Shown: in pieces, positions 52,201-59,332 of the stretch | How the letters are laid out: each line of letters begins with the position of its first letter | How positions within the stretch are numbered: position 1 is the stretch's first letter | Source of the DNA: CAJQQK01 sp963696075 | Lineage (GTDB): Bacteria; Pseudomonadota; Alphaproteobacteria; Rhizobiales; Hyphomicrobiaceae | NCBI GenBank assembly: GCA_963696075.1 | Contig: CAVOJD010000029.1 | Span: 248,001 to 312,000, forward strand | Reading direction: 5' to 3' | Length of the DNA stretch: 64,000 nucleotides | Translations under genes and position numbers: made by a program | Notes under the pieces: generated by a model | The model's input: the letters and a program-made list of their open reading frames with translations, nothing else | Told to the model about the DNA's origin: nothing | Database searches by the model: none

Positions 52201-53173
52201 GCGTTTCTCTGTCGCAGCGCAGCCGATCGTCGGCCCGCCTGACGGCCTGTTCCTCGATCTGCCGGTTCTGCTCGATGACGGCGCCGAAACCGATGGCTTT
52301 GTGGCCCTCCACAAAGCGCCGTGGCCGGGACCGATGGCAATCTACCAATCGCCCGGCGAGGACGGCTTTGAACTGGCCGGGGAAGCGACAGCATCGGCAA
52401 CTGTGGGCACGTTGCTCGATTCCCTGCCGGTCGGCGTCGCGGGACGGGTGGACTACGCCACGCGCGTGCGCGTCAAACTCTGGAGCGGCACGCTGACGTC
52501 CCTCAGCCGCCTGAGCCTGCTCGAAGGCGGCAATGCCATCGCTGTGCGCGGTGACGATGGCCAATGGGAGGTCTGTCAGTTCGAATCGGCAGAACTCGTC
52601 GGCGAACGTACTTACGAACTGACGGGCTGGTTGCGCGGCCAGGTTGGCACCGATCTGTGCGTGGCATGGTCTGACCAGCGCGCCGCAGCCGGCCAGCCCG
52701 TCGTGGTGCTCGACAGCGCGCTTGTGCGGATCGCGGTCGGCGCCAGCGGTGTCGGGCGGCCTCTTAACTGGCGCTATGGCCGGGCGTCGCGCGACATCTC
52801 CGATCCAAGCTATCGCCAGACCAATCATGCGTTCGTTGGGTTGGGGCGCAGGCCATATGCGCCGGTTCACGTCGACGGCACGCGCGATCCCGCGGGCAAC
52901 TTGACCATCTCCTGGGTCCGCCGGACGCGCCGGGATGGCGATGACTGGAACCAGGGCGAGGTGCCTCTCGGGGAAGACAGCGAAGCCTACGAGGTTGACA
53001 TCCTCGATGGTGAAACGGTCGTGCGCACGCTGACATCGACCGTAACCCAGGTGGTCTATGCCGCCAGCGAGCAGATCGCCGATTTCGGCGCAACACAGGG
53101 CGCCGTGTCGTGCCGCGTTCAGCAGATGAGCGCGAGTTGGGGCCGCGGCGCGCCGCGCGAAGCGACCGTCTGA
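49211..53173 (+). CDS. GTA megatron protein, tail fibre/hub (g15)
   Basis: 1320 residues. A glycine/alanine-rich hydrophobic N-terminus (FAAAGAAVGSAVLPAGLTVF, about residues 5-45) resembles a membrane-inserting segment. A tail-fibre-type region follows, then a TIM-barrel domain (WEYRRFILHYAHLAVAAGG-like; here RRFILHYAHLAVAAGGVDAF, and IGIDLYWPLADWRDG) and the C-terminal GTA host-interaction region (LTGWLRGQVGTDLC). ATG 49211 overlaps the g14 stop by one base. A frame start at 49157 lies inside g14 and is not preferred. It is the largest GTA protein and probably both penetrates the outer membrane and contacts sugars. Confidence 0.95.
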   Translation: MATLAFAAAGAAVGSAVLPAGLTVFGTTLAGATIGAQVGALAGSFVDQALFGTGGQNRTFEGPRLDDLRVTTSSEGAPIPRIYGAARVGGQVIWATEFEEQRVTRKAGGQSKGGSGGGGSTTQVSYLYYANFAVAIGEGEITGLGRIWADGEEWDLSTITHRLHVGSEDQTPDPFIEAHLGAGNTPAYRGTAYIVFERLALEPFGNRLPQLSFEVFRAVDDFQKDVRGVVIIPGSGEFVYATNPVEREGFAGQYAAENVHTREAATNWQASLDQLARTLPNVQSASLITCWFGSDLRAGNCLVRPGVERAEKITRPRTWSVAGLARSQAYVVSKSDGKPAFGGTPSDDTVIEAIQDLNARGIKPVLTPFLLMDIPAGNTLSDPWSGAQGQPPYPWRGRVTVDPAPGQAGSPDKTPAAASQVASFMGTAAVSDFSIVNGTVVYSGPQEWSYRRFILHYAHLAVAAGGVDAFLIGTEMRELTTVRDGADTYPFVAGLAQLAADVKTVLGPATKVTYAADWSEYFGHHPNDGSNDVFFHLDPLWASPAVDCIGIDLYWPLADWRDGDDHLDRATARSIYDLAYLKSNLAAGEGYDWYYASTADRDAQLRTPITDGAGKPWVFRYKDLPAWWSNAHYDRPGGIEKATPTAWQPQSKPVWLMEIGCPAIDKGANQPNVFYDPKSSESALPYFAHLQRDDFMQRAYLQALIEGLNPNHAGHLAGTNPTSTVYGGPMIATDRIHVYAWDARPSPAFPNDADTWGDAPNWLYGHWLNARMASMPLARVVARIFQDYGFDRADVTALEGMLPGYLIDRVMALREAIQPLELAYFFDTIESADVIRLTHRGRGDPAATISTDDLVTERTDAPLITLARAQETELPQSAKLSFLTAGGDYRRSVAEARRLAGFSDRVATASLAMMLDAEHAERIAETWLHEAWSSRRRATFTLPPSRLAIEPGDMVETEEAGTRLLHRITSIADHGARAIEALGIEPSLYDGHATPSRRFSVAAQPIVGPPDGLFLDLPVLLDDGAETDGFVALHKAPWPGPMAIYQSPGEDGFELAGEATASATVGTLLDSLPVGVAGRVDYATRVRVKLWSGTLTSLSRLSLLEGGNAIAVRGDDGQWEVCQFESAELVGERTYELTGWLRGQVGTDLCVAWSDQRAAAGQPVVVLDSALVRIAVGASGVGRPLNWRYGRASRDISDPSYRQTNHAFVGLGRRPYAPVHVDGTRDPAGNLTISWVRRTRRDGDDWNQGEVPLGEDSEAYEVDILDGETVVRTLTSTVTQVVYAASEQIADFGATQGAVSCRVQQMSASWGRGAPREATV

Positions 53174-53227
53174 ACGAGCCGGCGGCGAACGCCGGTATCC
53201 CACAAGTCAAGAGTCAGGAAAACCACG

Positions 53228-54538
53228 ATGGATGATGCCAGGTGGCTTGCCGAGGCATGGCGCATGCTCGGCAAAAAGGAAAAGCGCGGCAGCGCCGACA
53301 ATGAAGACATCGTCCGGCTTTTCGAAGAAGTCGGCCGCGCGGACGTGACCGCGGACGAAGTGCCGTGGTGCGCAGCGTTCGTCGGCGCCTGCCTCAAGCG
53401 GGTGGGGGTCGAGGGAACGGGTTCGCTGCGCGCGCGCTCTTTTCTCGAATGGGGTGAGACGCTTCCCGGCCCGCGTCCGGGTGCCATAACGGTGTTGAGC
53501 CGCGGCGCCGATCCAAAGGCGGGACACGTTGGATTTTGGCTGGGCGAAACCGCCAAGGGTCCGATCCTGCTCGGCGGCAACCAGTCCGATCAGGTCAGCG
53601 TTGCCGTGTACGCGCGCGACAAGGTGCTGGGGTATCGCTGGCCCGAGACATTGCCAACGGCTGCACCAAACCAATCCATAACCCTCACATTCGATGCAGC
53701 ACTTGCCCACGTGCTCGCGATGGAAGGCGGCTACACCGACGACCCCGATGATCCAGGCGGGCCGACCAACCGCGGCATCACATTGGAAGTCTACTGCCGT
53801 CACGCCGGCCTGAAGCTCGATGCCATGACACGGGTGCTGCGAATCCGCGAGTTGCGTTCGATCCCCGATGAGTTGGTGCGAGAAATCTACCTGCAGCGCT
53901 ACTGGCGCCCGAGCCTGGCAAGCGAACTCTCGCCGGCGATCGGGTTCATGCATTTCGATGCGAGCGTCAATCACGGCCTGACCGGCGCGGCGACACTTCT
54001 GCAGAAAGCGCTTCAGCGCCAAAGCCCCCGCCTCGACGTTGACGGTGAAATCGGACCGCTGACGCTCGGTGCCGCATCGCGGGCCGACGAGCGCCGCCTG
54101 CTGGCGGACTACGCGACGACCCGCCGGGCGCGGTATCGCGCCCTGCCCCATTTCTGGAAGTTCGGTCGCGGTTGGCTCAATCGCGTCGATGCGACGGAAG
54201 TCCGTGCGCGCGCGTTGATCGGTCCCCCGGAACGCCCCGCTTTGCCCCCCCAAAATCAAACGAAAGGAACCAAGATGATCAATCCAGCCGGAACTCCCGT
54301 CTCAGGCAAATTCTGGGGACACTCAATGACCATTTGGGGCGCGCTACTCACGGCGGTCTCCACCGTGGTGCCGGTCCTCGGTCCAGCTTTTGGCCTTGAC
54401 CTTACCCCCGATCTCGTTCGCGAAGCCGGTGAGCAGCTCATTGCCGTGATCCAGGCGATTGGCGGCCTGATCGGCACGATTATGACCATCCTGGGCCGTG
54501 TCAGGGCAAACCAGACGTTGGCATTCAAGACGGCGTAA
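53228..54538 (+). CDS. Fused lysis protein: TIGR02594-like peptidase, GH108 muramidase and holin-like tail
   Basis: 436 residues. Residues 1-140 form a CHAP/TIGR02594-like domain with C48 (EVPWCAAFVGACL) and H100 (AGHVGFWLG). Residues 155-335 form a GH108 N-acetylmuramidase with E166 in AMEGGYTDDPDDPGGPTNRG and a peptidoglycan-binding helix bundle (RLDVDGEIGPLTLGAA). From residue 350 (ATG at 54275, preceded by AAAGGAACCAAG) comes a holin-like part with hydrophobic stretches WGALLTAVSTVVPVLGPAFG and IGGLIGTIMTILG. No stop separates them. The tail may also be made separately from the internal ATG. Likely releases GTA particles by lysing the producer cell. Confidence 0.85.
   Translation: MDDARWLAEAWRMLGKKEKRGSADNEDIVRLFEEVGRADVTADEVPWCAAFVGACLKRVGVEGTGSLRARSFLEWGETLPGPRPGAITVLSRGADPKAGHVGFWLGETAKGPILLGGNQSDQVSVAVYARDKVLGYRWPETLPTAAPNQSITLTFDAALAHVLAMEGGYTDDPDDPGGPTNRGITLEVYCRHAGLKLDAMTRVLRIRELRSIPDELVREIYLQRYWRPSLASELSPAIGFMHFDASVNHGLTGAATLLQKALQRQSPRLDVDGEIGPLTLGAASRADERRLLADYATTRRARYRALPHFWKFGRGWLNRVDATEVRARALIGPPERPALPPQNQTKGTKMINPAGTPVSGKFWGHSMTIWGALLTAVSTVVPVLGPAFGLDLTPDLVREAGEQLIAVIQAIGGLIGTIMTILGRVRANQTLAFKTA
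54275..54538 (+). CDS. Possible separately initiated holin-like protein (in-frame within lysis gene)
   Basis: 87 residues from ATG 54275 in the same frame as the lysis gene. An excellent Shine-Dalgarno (AAAGGA) at ideal spacing supports internal initiation. It has two hydrophobic segments and a basic C-terminus, as in small holin-like proteins. Whether it is made only as a fusion, only alone, or both ways is not known. Confidence 0.5.
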   Translation: MINPAGTPVSGKFWGHSMTIWGALLTAVSTVVPVLGPAFGLDLTPDLVREAGEQLIAVIQAIGGLIGTIMTILGRVRANQTLAFKTA

Positions 54539-54584
54539 TGGCTTGCAAGACCGCGCATTGCCGCCGTGAGGCCGGCTTGTGGAA

Positions 54585-54668
54585 CAGATCACGGGAAATC
54601 TGAAATCAACCAACCGGCCGTTCTCGGCCGGTTGGAGACGGGCCGTGATCTGCTACAATTGATTTCCC
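54585..54668. terminator. Nested inverted repeats between the GTA lysis gene and feuP
   Basis: An inner perfect 11-bp stem CCAACCGGCCG/CGGCCGGTTGG with a TTCT loop (54610-54635) is enclosed by CAGATCACGG (54585-54594) and CCGTGATCTG (54643-54652). GGGAAATC (54593-54600) can instead pair with GATTTCCC (54661-54668), giving an alternative fold. No T-run follows. Likely separates the GTA from feuP transcription in one or both directions. Confidence 0.55.
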
Positions 54669-54745
54669 GCCTTCTTTCCGTGATCTTAGGGAGGCAACTG
54701 TTCCAAGCGGTGCTTGCCGCCGCATAATCGCGAACGAGAGGGCCC

Positions 54746-55414
54746 GTGCGCGCACTTGTCGTCGAAGATGATCCGGATCTTAATCGCCAACTCGTCGCAG
54801 CACTCGGCGAGGTGGGCTTTGTCGTCGACCAGGCAAGCGACGGCGAAGAAGGCTGCTTTCTGGGCGAAACGGAGCCCTACGATATCGTCATTCTTGATCT
54901 CGGCCTGCCGCAGATGGACGGTATCAGTGTGCTCGAATCCTGGCGCCGCGCGGACCGGAAAATGCCCGTCATCATCCTCACGGCCCGGGATCGATGGTCA
55001 GACAAGGTGGCCGGCATTGACGCTGGCGCCGACGACTACCTCGCAAAGCCCTTCCATATGGAAGAATTGCTCGCGCGCGTTCGCGCCCAGGTTCGCCGTG
55101 CCGCGGGCCACGCAAAAAGCGAGATCCAGTGCGGCAAGGTCGTTTTGGACACCAAATCGGGTCGTGTCTCGCTCGACGGACAGACCGTCAAGCTGACGTC
55201 CCATGAATACCGCCTGCTGAGCTATATGATGCATCATCAGGGCCGGGTCGTCTCACGCACCGAACTGGTCGAGCATATGTATGACCAGGACTTCGACCGT
55301 GATTCGAATACGATCGAAGTCTTCATCGGCCGCCTGCGCAAGAAGATCCCGCCGGAACTGATCCGCACGGTGCGTGGCCTCGGCTATTGCCTGAGCGATG
55401 AGGATGAAACTTAA
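54746..55414 (+). CDS. feuP: OmpR-family response regulator (FeuP-like)
   Basis: 222 residues. The receiver domain has the phospho-acceptor D51 in DIVILDLGLPQMDGI and the conserved Lys in DDYLAKPF. The winged-helix output domain includes LTSHEYRLLSYMMHHQGRVV and the EHMYDQDFDRDSNTIEVFIG recognition region, which closely resembles rhizobial FeuP. In rhizobia FeuPQ responds to envelope or osmotic conditions and controls cyclic-glucan export. The target here is unknown. The GTG start at 54746 is preceded by GAGAGGG. Overlaps the kinase gene by 17 bp. Confidence 0.93.
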   Translation: MRALVVEDDPDLNRQLVAALGEVGFVVDQASDGEEGCFLGETEPYDIVILDLGLPQMDGISVLESWRRADRKMPVIILTARDRWSDKVAGIDAGADDYLAKPFHMEELLARVRAQVRRAAGHAKSEIQCGKVVLDTKSGRVSLDGQTVKLTSHEYRLLSYMMHHQGRVVSRTELVEHMYDQDFDRDSNTIEVFIGRLRKKIPPELIRTVRGLGYCLSDEDET

Positions 55415-56792
55415 TTCCCTCGCGTTCCGGCTCTTTGCAACGGCAGCCGCCTGGACGCTGATCGCCCTGCCGATCGTCGGGCTCGTGATCTACAGCCTCA
55501 TCAACTCCCTCATCATGGAGAACTTCGACCGCCGTCTGCGCCTCCAGGCTTGGGTCATTCAGGCAGAATCGGTGGATGCCGAGCGCGGGCCCGTGCGACC
55601 CGAGGCCGTCGGTGAGCCCCTCTTCGAAGTTGAGAACTCGGGCTGGTATTGGCAGATCATGCCGATCAAGACCGGTGCCGGCACGGCATTGGTCTCAGCC
55701 TCGCTGGACGGGCGCAACCTGCCCATGCCCCACGCCGCCTCGGACAGCACACGCGAAGGCGAAGCCCATTGGCTCGACGTCAAGACCAAGGACGGCCAGC
55801 CCCTGCGCATCGTCGAGCTGCTCGGCACCGTCGGCGAAGGCCCTGATGCGCCGCAATATTCGTTTGTGGTCGCAGGGCCGCTCGAATGGCCTTGGGCGCA
55901 GATCAACAGCGTTGGCACCGTACTCGCGCTCGCCCTCACCCTGACAGGTCTCGCGCTATTGGTCGCAACCTTCCTCCAGGTCAAAGTAGCCCTACGTCCC
56001 TTGTCGGCGATCGAGCGTGGTCTTTCTGACATCCGCTCGGGCCGCCGCGAGCGCCTCGATGGCGAATTTCCGGCAGAAATTGCGCCCTTGCAGGCCGAAC
56101 TCAATGCCCTCATCACCTCAAACCAGGACATAATCGATCGCGCCCGCACCCAGGTCGGCAATCTGGCTCATGCCCTCAAGACACCGCTCGCCGTCCTCAC
56201 CAATGAAGCAGATCGAACCCGTTCGCCGTTTGCCGATAAGGTCGGTGAACAGGCCCAGATCATGCGCGCCCAGATCACACACTATCTCGATCGCGCCCGC
56301 ATGGCGGCGCGCGCCAATACGATCGGCCGCGTGACGCCCGTCGGCGAGGTTGCGCACGGCCTCAAGCGTGCCCTCGAGCGCATCCACCAGGACCGCGGTA
56401 TCAAGATCGAGATTACAGCGGACCCCGCGCTGGCATTCCGGGGCGAACGCCAGGATCTCGAGGAGCTTTTGGGAAATCTGCTCGACAACGCGGCGAAGTG
56501 GGCAAAGGTGCGCGTGACGGTCGACGCCGTCGCCCTCGGCACCGCCCCTGAGCCCGATCGCCTGGGGCAATGGCTGTCGATCGTGATCGAGGACGACGGC
56601 GAGGGCGTTCCCGAGGAGCTGCGTGCCGCCATGCTGCGCCGCGGTGAGCGCTTGGACGAGACGAAACCGGGCAGCGGGCTCGGCCTCTCGATTGTCAACG
56701 ACCTGGTCGGCTCCTATCGCGGCAAGCTGGCGTTTGATCAAGCGGTGTCCGGCGGCCTGCGGGTGGAGCTCACACTGCCCGCCGCCATTTGA
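55398..56792 (+). CDS. feuQ: Sensor histidine kinase (FeuQ-like)
   Basis: 464 residues. Helix 1 (LFATAAAWTLIALPIVGLVIYSL) and a second at about 175-195 flank a periplasmic sensor domain. A HAMP-like segment (RPLSAIERGLSDIRSGRRER) follows. The phospho-acceptor His lies in GNLAHALKTPLAVLTNEAD. The ATPase domain has LLGNLLDNAAKWAKV (N box) and GSGLGLSIVNDLVG (G box). ATG 55398, or the ATG two codons later, starts within the feuP 3' end. It forms the pair with FeuP. Confidence 0.92.
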   Translation: MRMKLNSLAFRLFATAAAWTLIALPIVGLVIYSLINSLIMENFDRRLRLQAWVIQAESVDAERGPVRPEAVGEPLFEVENSGWYWQIMPIKTGAGTALVSASLDGRNLPMPHAASDSTREGEAHWLDVKTKDGQPLRIVELLGTVGEGPDAPQYSFVVAGPLEWPWAQINSVGTVLALALTLTGLALLVATFLQVKVALRPLSAIERGLSDIRSGRRERLDGEFPAEIAPLQAELNALITSNQDIIDRARTQVGNLAHALKTPLAVLTNEADRTRSPFADKVGEQAQIMRAQITHYLDRARMAARANTIGRVTPVGEVAHGLKRALERIHQDRGIKIEITADPALAFRGERQDLEELLGNLLDNAAKWAKVRVTVDAVALGTAPEPDRLGQWLSIVIEDDGEGVPEELRAAMLRRGERLDETKPGSGLGLSIVNDLVGSYRGKLAFDQAVSGGLRVELTLPAAI

Positions 56793-56909
56793 ATGCCGTG
56801 GTTTGGTCAAGAACACGTGCTTTGGTTAATGCTGCACGCGTGATGGAGCCGGCGAATTAAGCTTTTCCCGCGTGCCCAAGTCTCACGAAATGCCGCGGGT
56901 CCGATCGAT

Positions 56910-57380
56910 ATGGCCAGATTTTCTCCTTTTCCACTCGTTGCCGTTGTTGCCATTTCACTGGCTGCCTGCAGCGCTGATGGTCGCAACCGCGCCGATACCG
57001 GCCTCGGCATCGGCGCGCTGACTGGCGGTATTTTGGGGAGTACGGTCGGGCATGGCAGGGGACGTGTTGCTGCAACTGTTGTCGGCGCGGTCATCGGTGG
57101 CATCGTTGGCAGCGAGATTGGCCGATCTCTGGATGAGCACGACCGTCGTCTGGCGATCGATGCTGAATACGATGCCCTCGAACGTGGTGGTTCCGGCCAG
57201 GCACGCATCTGGCGCAGCGACCGCGACGGCACCTATGGCGAGGTTGTTCCCTCCCGTCCTTACCGTCGCGGCGAGTATGATTGCCGCGATTACACCCACA
57301 CGATATATGTCTCTGGTCGTCCGGAAGTGATGCGTGGCACCGCGTGTCGCAATCCGGACGGGACATGGCGGGCAGCCTGA
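56910..57380 (+). CDS. Glycine-zipper 2TM lipoprotein (17-kDa surface-antigen type)
   Basis: 156 residues. The signal peptide ends at the lipobox LAAC (Cys20 in VVAISLAACSADGRNR). A glycine-zipper region follows (IGALTGGILGSTVGHGRGRV then VVGAVIGGIVGSEIG), typical of Rickettsia 17-kDa-antigen-like proteins. The C-terminal part has DAEYDALERGGSGQARIWRS and CRDYTHTIYVSGRPEVMRGT. Outer-membrane or periplasmic, role unknown. Monocistronic between feuQ and ccmI. Confidence 0.88.
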   Translation: MARFSPFPLVAVVAISLAACSADGRNRADTGLGIGALTGGILGSTVGHGRGRVAATVVGAVIGGIVGSEIGRSLDEHDRRLAIDAEYDALERGGSGQARIWRSDRDGTYGEVVPSRPYRRGEYDCRDYTHTIYVSGRPEVMRGTACRNPDGTWRAA

Positions 57381-57540
57381 TTTTCGTCAATTCGTTGCTG
57401 AGTGAGCCTTTGGTGGCCGTCGCTTGAGCGCTATGTGTCAGGTCTGGCCGCGACAACTCGCCCGCTACCGATGACTGGAAGTGTGCGCCCAACGCAGCGA
57501 TGTTGCAGGCCAACGCTAAGAGTCCGCGAACAGGCACAGA

Positions 57541-58722
57541 ATGTTGTTTTGGTTGATATGCGCCCTCATCACGGTGGCGGTGACGGTTTTCACGCTCCGC
57601 CCTCTGCTCACAAGTGAGGGCCGTGAGGATGAAGGCCAGCATCTCCACGACCTTCAGGTCTATAAAGACCAGCTCCGCGAGATCGAGAACGAGGAGCTGC
57701 GTGGCGTGATCGGCGCGCAGGAGGCCGAGGCAGCACGGCTGGAAATCTCGCGCCGCATCCTGGCTGCAACCGACGCGGGTCGCGATGCAGCCGCGCTGAA
57801 GGTCGCAACGGCCAAATCCCGCTCCACCGTCTTTTCAATCACCGCAGCCTTCATCGTCACCGCCTCTCTGACGGTCTATCTGATCCTGGGCGCACCGGGA
57901 TATCCGGGCCGTCCATTTGCGGAGCGGGCCAATATACCAGCCAACCAGGCGAGTGTTACAGAATTGATTGCCCGGGTCGAAGCGCGCCTGCGCGAGGCGC
58001 CGGAAGACGGCCAGGGCTGGGATGTTCTGGCGCCCGTCTATGCCAAGCAGGGCCGCTACGGCGACGCAATCCGGGCCTTTTCCCGCGCAATCGAAATCCT
58101 GGGCGAGAACCGCGAACGCCTGCGCGGACTGGCTGAATCGCATCTGGCGCTCAACAACGGCATCGTTAGCAGCGAAGTGCGCGATGCCTTCCGCAAGATT
58201 TTGGCAAATGAACCGGCATTGGTTGCGCCGCGTTTCTGGCTCGCGGTCGGCCTCGAGCAGGACGGCAAGCGTGATGCCGCCATTGCGGCCTATCAAAGCT
58301 TGCTGGGCGATGCCCGCGCGCAGGTCGAAAGGGGCGAGATCCCAAAGCGCGCCCAGACCATCATAGAAGAGCGCCTCACAGCTCTCGGCGCGTCATCTGG
58401 CCCAAGCAGCCCGCCGGCGCCAGCGGGCACAGCACCGCAAGGCGAGGAAACCGCCCCGGATCAGGCCGCGATCGCGCGTCTGCCGGCCCAAGAGCGGGCC
58501 CAGATGATCGAAAACATGGTCGCAGGCCTGGCCGAGCGCCTCAAATCGGAGGGCGGCAATCAAGCCGAGTGGGAGCGCCTCATTCGTTCATATTGGGTTC
58601 TTGGGCGCCGGAAAGCCGCCGAGGATGCGCTCGCCGGCGCCCGCCAGCAGTTTGCCTCTGACGCGACCGTTCGAACGGCGCTCGACGCATTTGCACGCGA
58701 ACTCGGAATGGAGCCGCAATAG
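57541..58722 (+). CDS. ccmI: Cytochrome c biogenesis protein CcmI (CycH)
   Basis: 393 residues. Two N-terminal helices (LFWLICALITVAVTVFTL and AAFIVTASLTVYLILGAPG) flank a leucine-rich cytoplasmic loop with ELRGVIGAQEAEAARLEISR. The periplasmic part carries TPR-like repeats (GWDVLAPVYAKQGRYGDAIR and FWLAVGLEQDGKRDAAIA). CcmI chaperones apocytochrome c to the heme lyase CcmF/H. First gene of the ccm run; called cycH in rhizobia. Confidence 0.93.
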   Translation: MLFWLICALITVAVTVFTLRPLLTSEGREDEGQHLHDLQVYKDQLREIENEELRGVIGAQEAEAARLEISRRILAATDAGRDAAALKVATAKSRSTVFSITAAFIVTASLTVYLILGAPGYPGRPFAERANIPANQASVTELIARVEARLREAPEDGQGWDVLAPVYAKQGRYGDAIRAFSRAIEILGENRERLRGLAESHLALNNGIVSSEVRDAFRKILANEPALVAPRFWLAVGLEQDGKRDAAIAAYQSLLGDARAQVERGEIPKRAQTIIEERLTALGASSGPSSPPAPAGTAPQGEETAPDQAAIARLPAQERAQMIENMVAGLAERLKSEGGNQAEWERLIRSYWVLGRRKAAEDALAGARQQFASDATVRTALDAFARELGMEPQ

Positions 58723-58842
58723 CCGCGACCGCTTAACTCACTTATTTTGAAGGCAAGGAGACGCCAGCTAAGGTGTTCTAATCAATGAGCGGCACCTGCG
58801 TTGTGGCGGCGCCCGGGAGCGGACTGAAAGAGGTTTTCGTCG

Positions 58843-59304
58843 ATGACGCGTAAGCAATTTCGCGCGAGCTTGATTGGTGGTGGAGTAACCGTGCTGGCAC
58901 TGGCGGCCATCCTGGTGCTGTTCGCAATGCGCAACTCGATCGTGTTCTTCTACGCGCCGAGTGATATCAGCGAGGCAAAGATCACCGCCGATCAACGCTT
59001 TCGCCTTGGCGGGCTCGTGGGCGAGGGAACCGTTGAGCGCGGCGCGGGCACCAAAGTCCGTTTCGAGGTCACCGATACCATCAAGTCGGTTCCCGTGACC
59101 TACGACGGCGTCCTACCGGATCTCTTCCGTGAGGGGCAGGGTGTCGTCGCTGAAGGCCGCCTTGATGCGAGCGGCACGTTCGTTGCCGACACCGTGCTCG
59201 CCAAGCATGATGAGAACTACATGCCCCCCGAAGTCGCCAAATCGCTCAAAGAGAAGGGTGTGAAGCTCGGAGCGGGTGCGGTACACAAGACCACCGACAA
59301 ATAA
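58843..59304 (+). CDS. ccmE: Cytochrome c biogenesis heme chaperone CcmE (CycJ)
   Basis: 153 residues with one N-terminal helix and an OB-fold periplasmic domain. RLGGLVGEGTVERGAGTKVR and the heme-binding His and Tyr in LAKHDENYMPPEV are present. It carries heme covalently to CcmF. ATG 58843. The gap of 120 bp after ccmI is the widest within the run. Confidence 0.96.
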   Translation: MTRKQFRASLIGGGVTVLALAAILVLFAMRNSIVFFYAPSDISEAKITADQRFRLGGLVGEGTVERGAGTKVRFEVTDTIKSVPVTYDGVLPDLFREGQGVVAEGRLDASGTFVADTVLAKHDENYMPPEVAKSLKEKGVKLGAGAVHKTTDK

Positions 59305-59332
59305 TGCTCTTAGACGGCGGAATGGAGCGACG

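Larger units (their letters stand above)
38799..54538 (+). mobile_element. RcGTA-type gene transfer agent structural cluster
   Basis: Seventeen same-strand genes in the order known for Rhodobacter capsulatus GTA (g1-g15, including g10.1), then a lysis gene. There is no integrase, replication protein, repressor or attachment repeat, and codon use and GC content look like the flanking chromosome, so this is a domesticated element and not a fresh prophage. GTAs package random host DNA and pass it to relatives. All recognised structural ORFs appear intact. Gene 3.5 of RcGTA is absent, there being only about 50 bp between portal and protease. Confidence 0.93.

Noticed and set aside
49913..54259. 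Long minus-strand frames opposite g15 and the lysis gene
   Set aside because: Shadows of well-supported plus-strand GTA genes.
38799..54538. Intact temperate prophage
   Set aside because: No integrase, repressor, replication genes or flanking direct repeats; order and content match a GTA.
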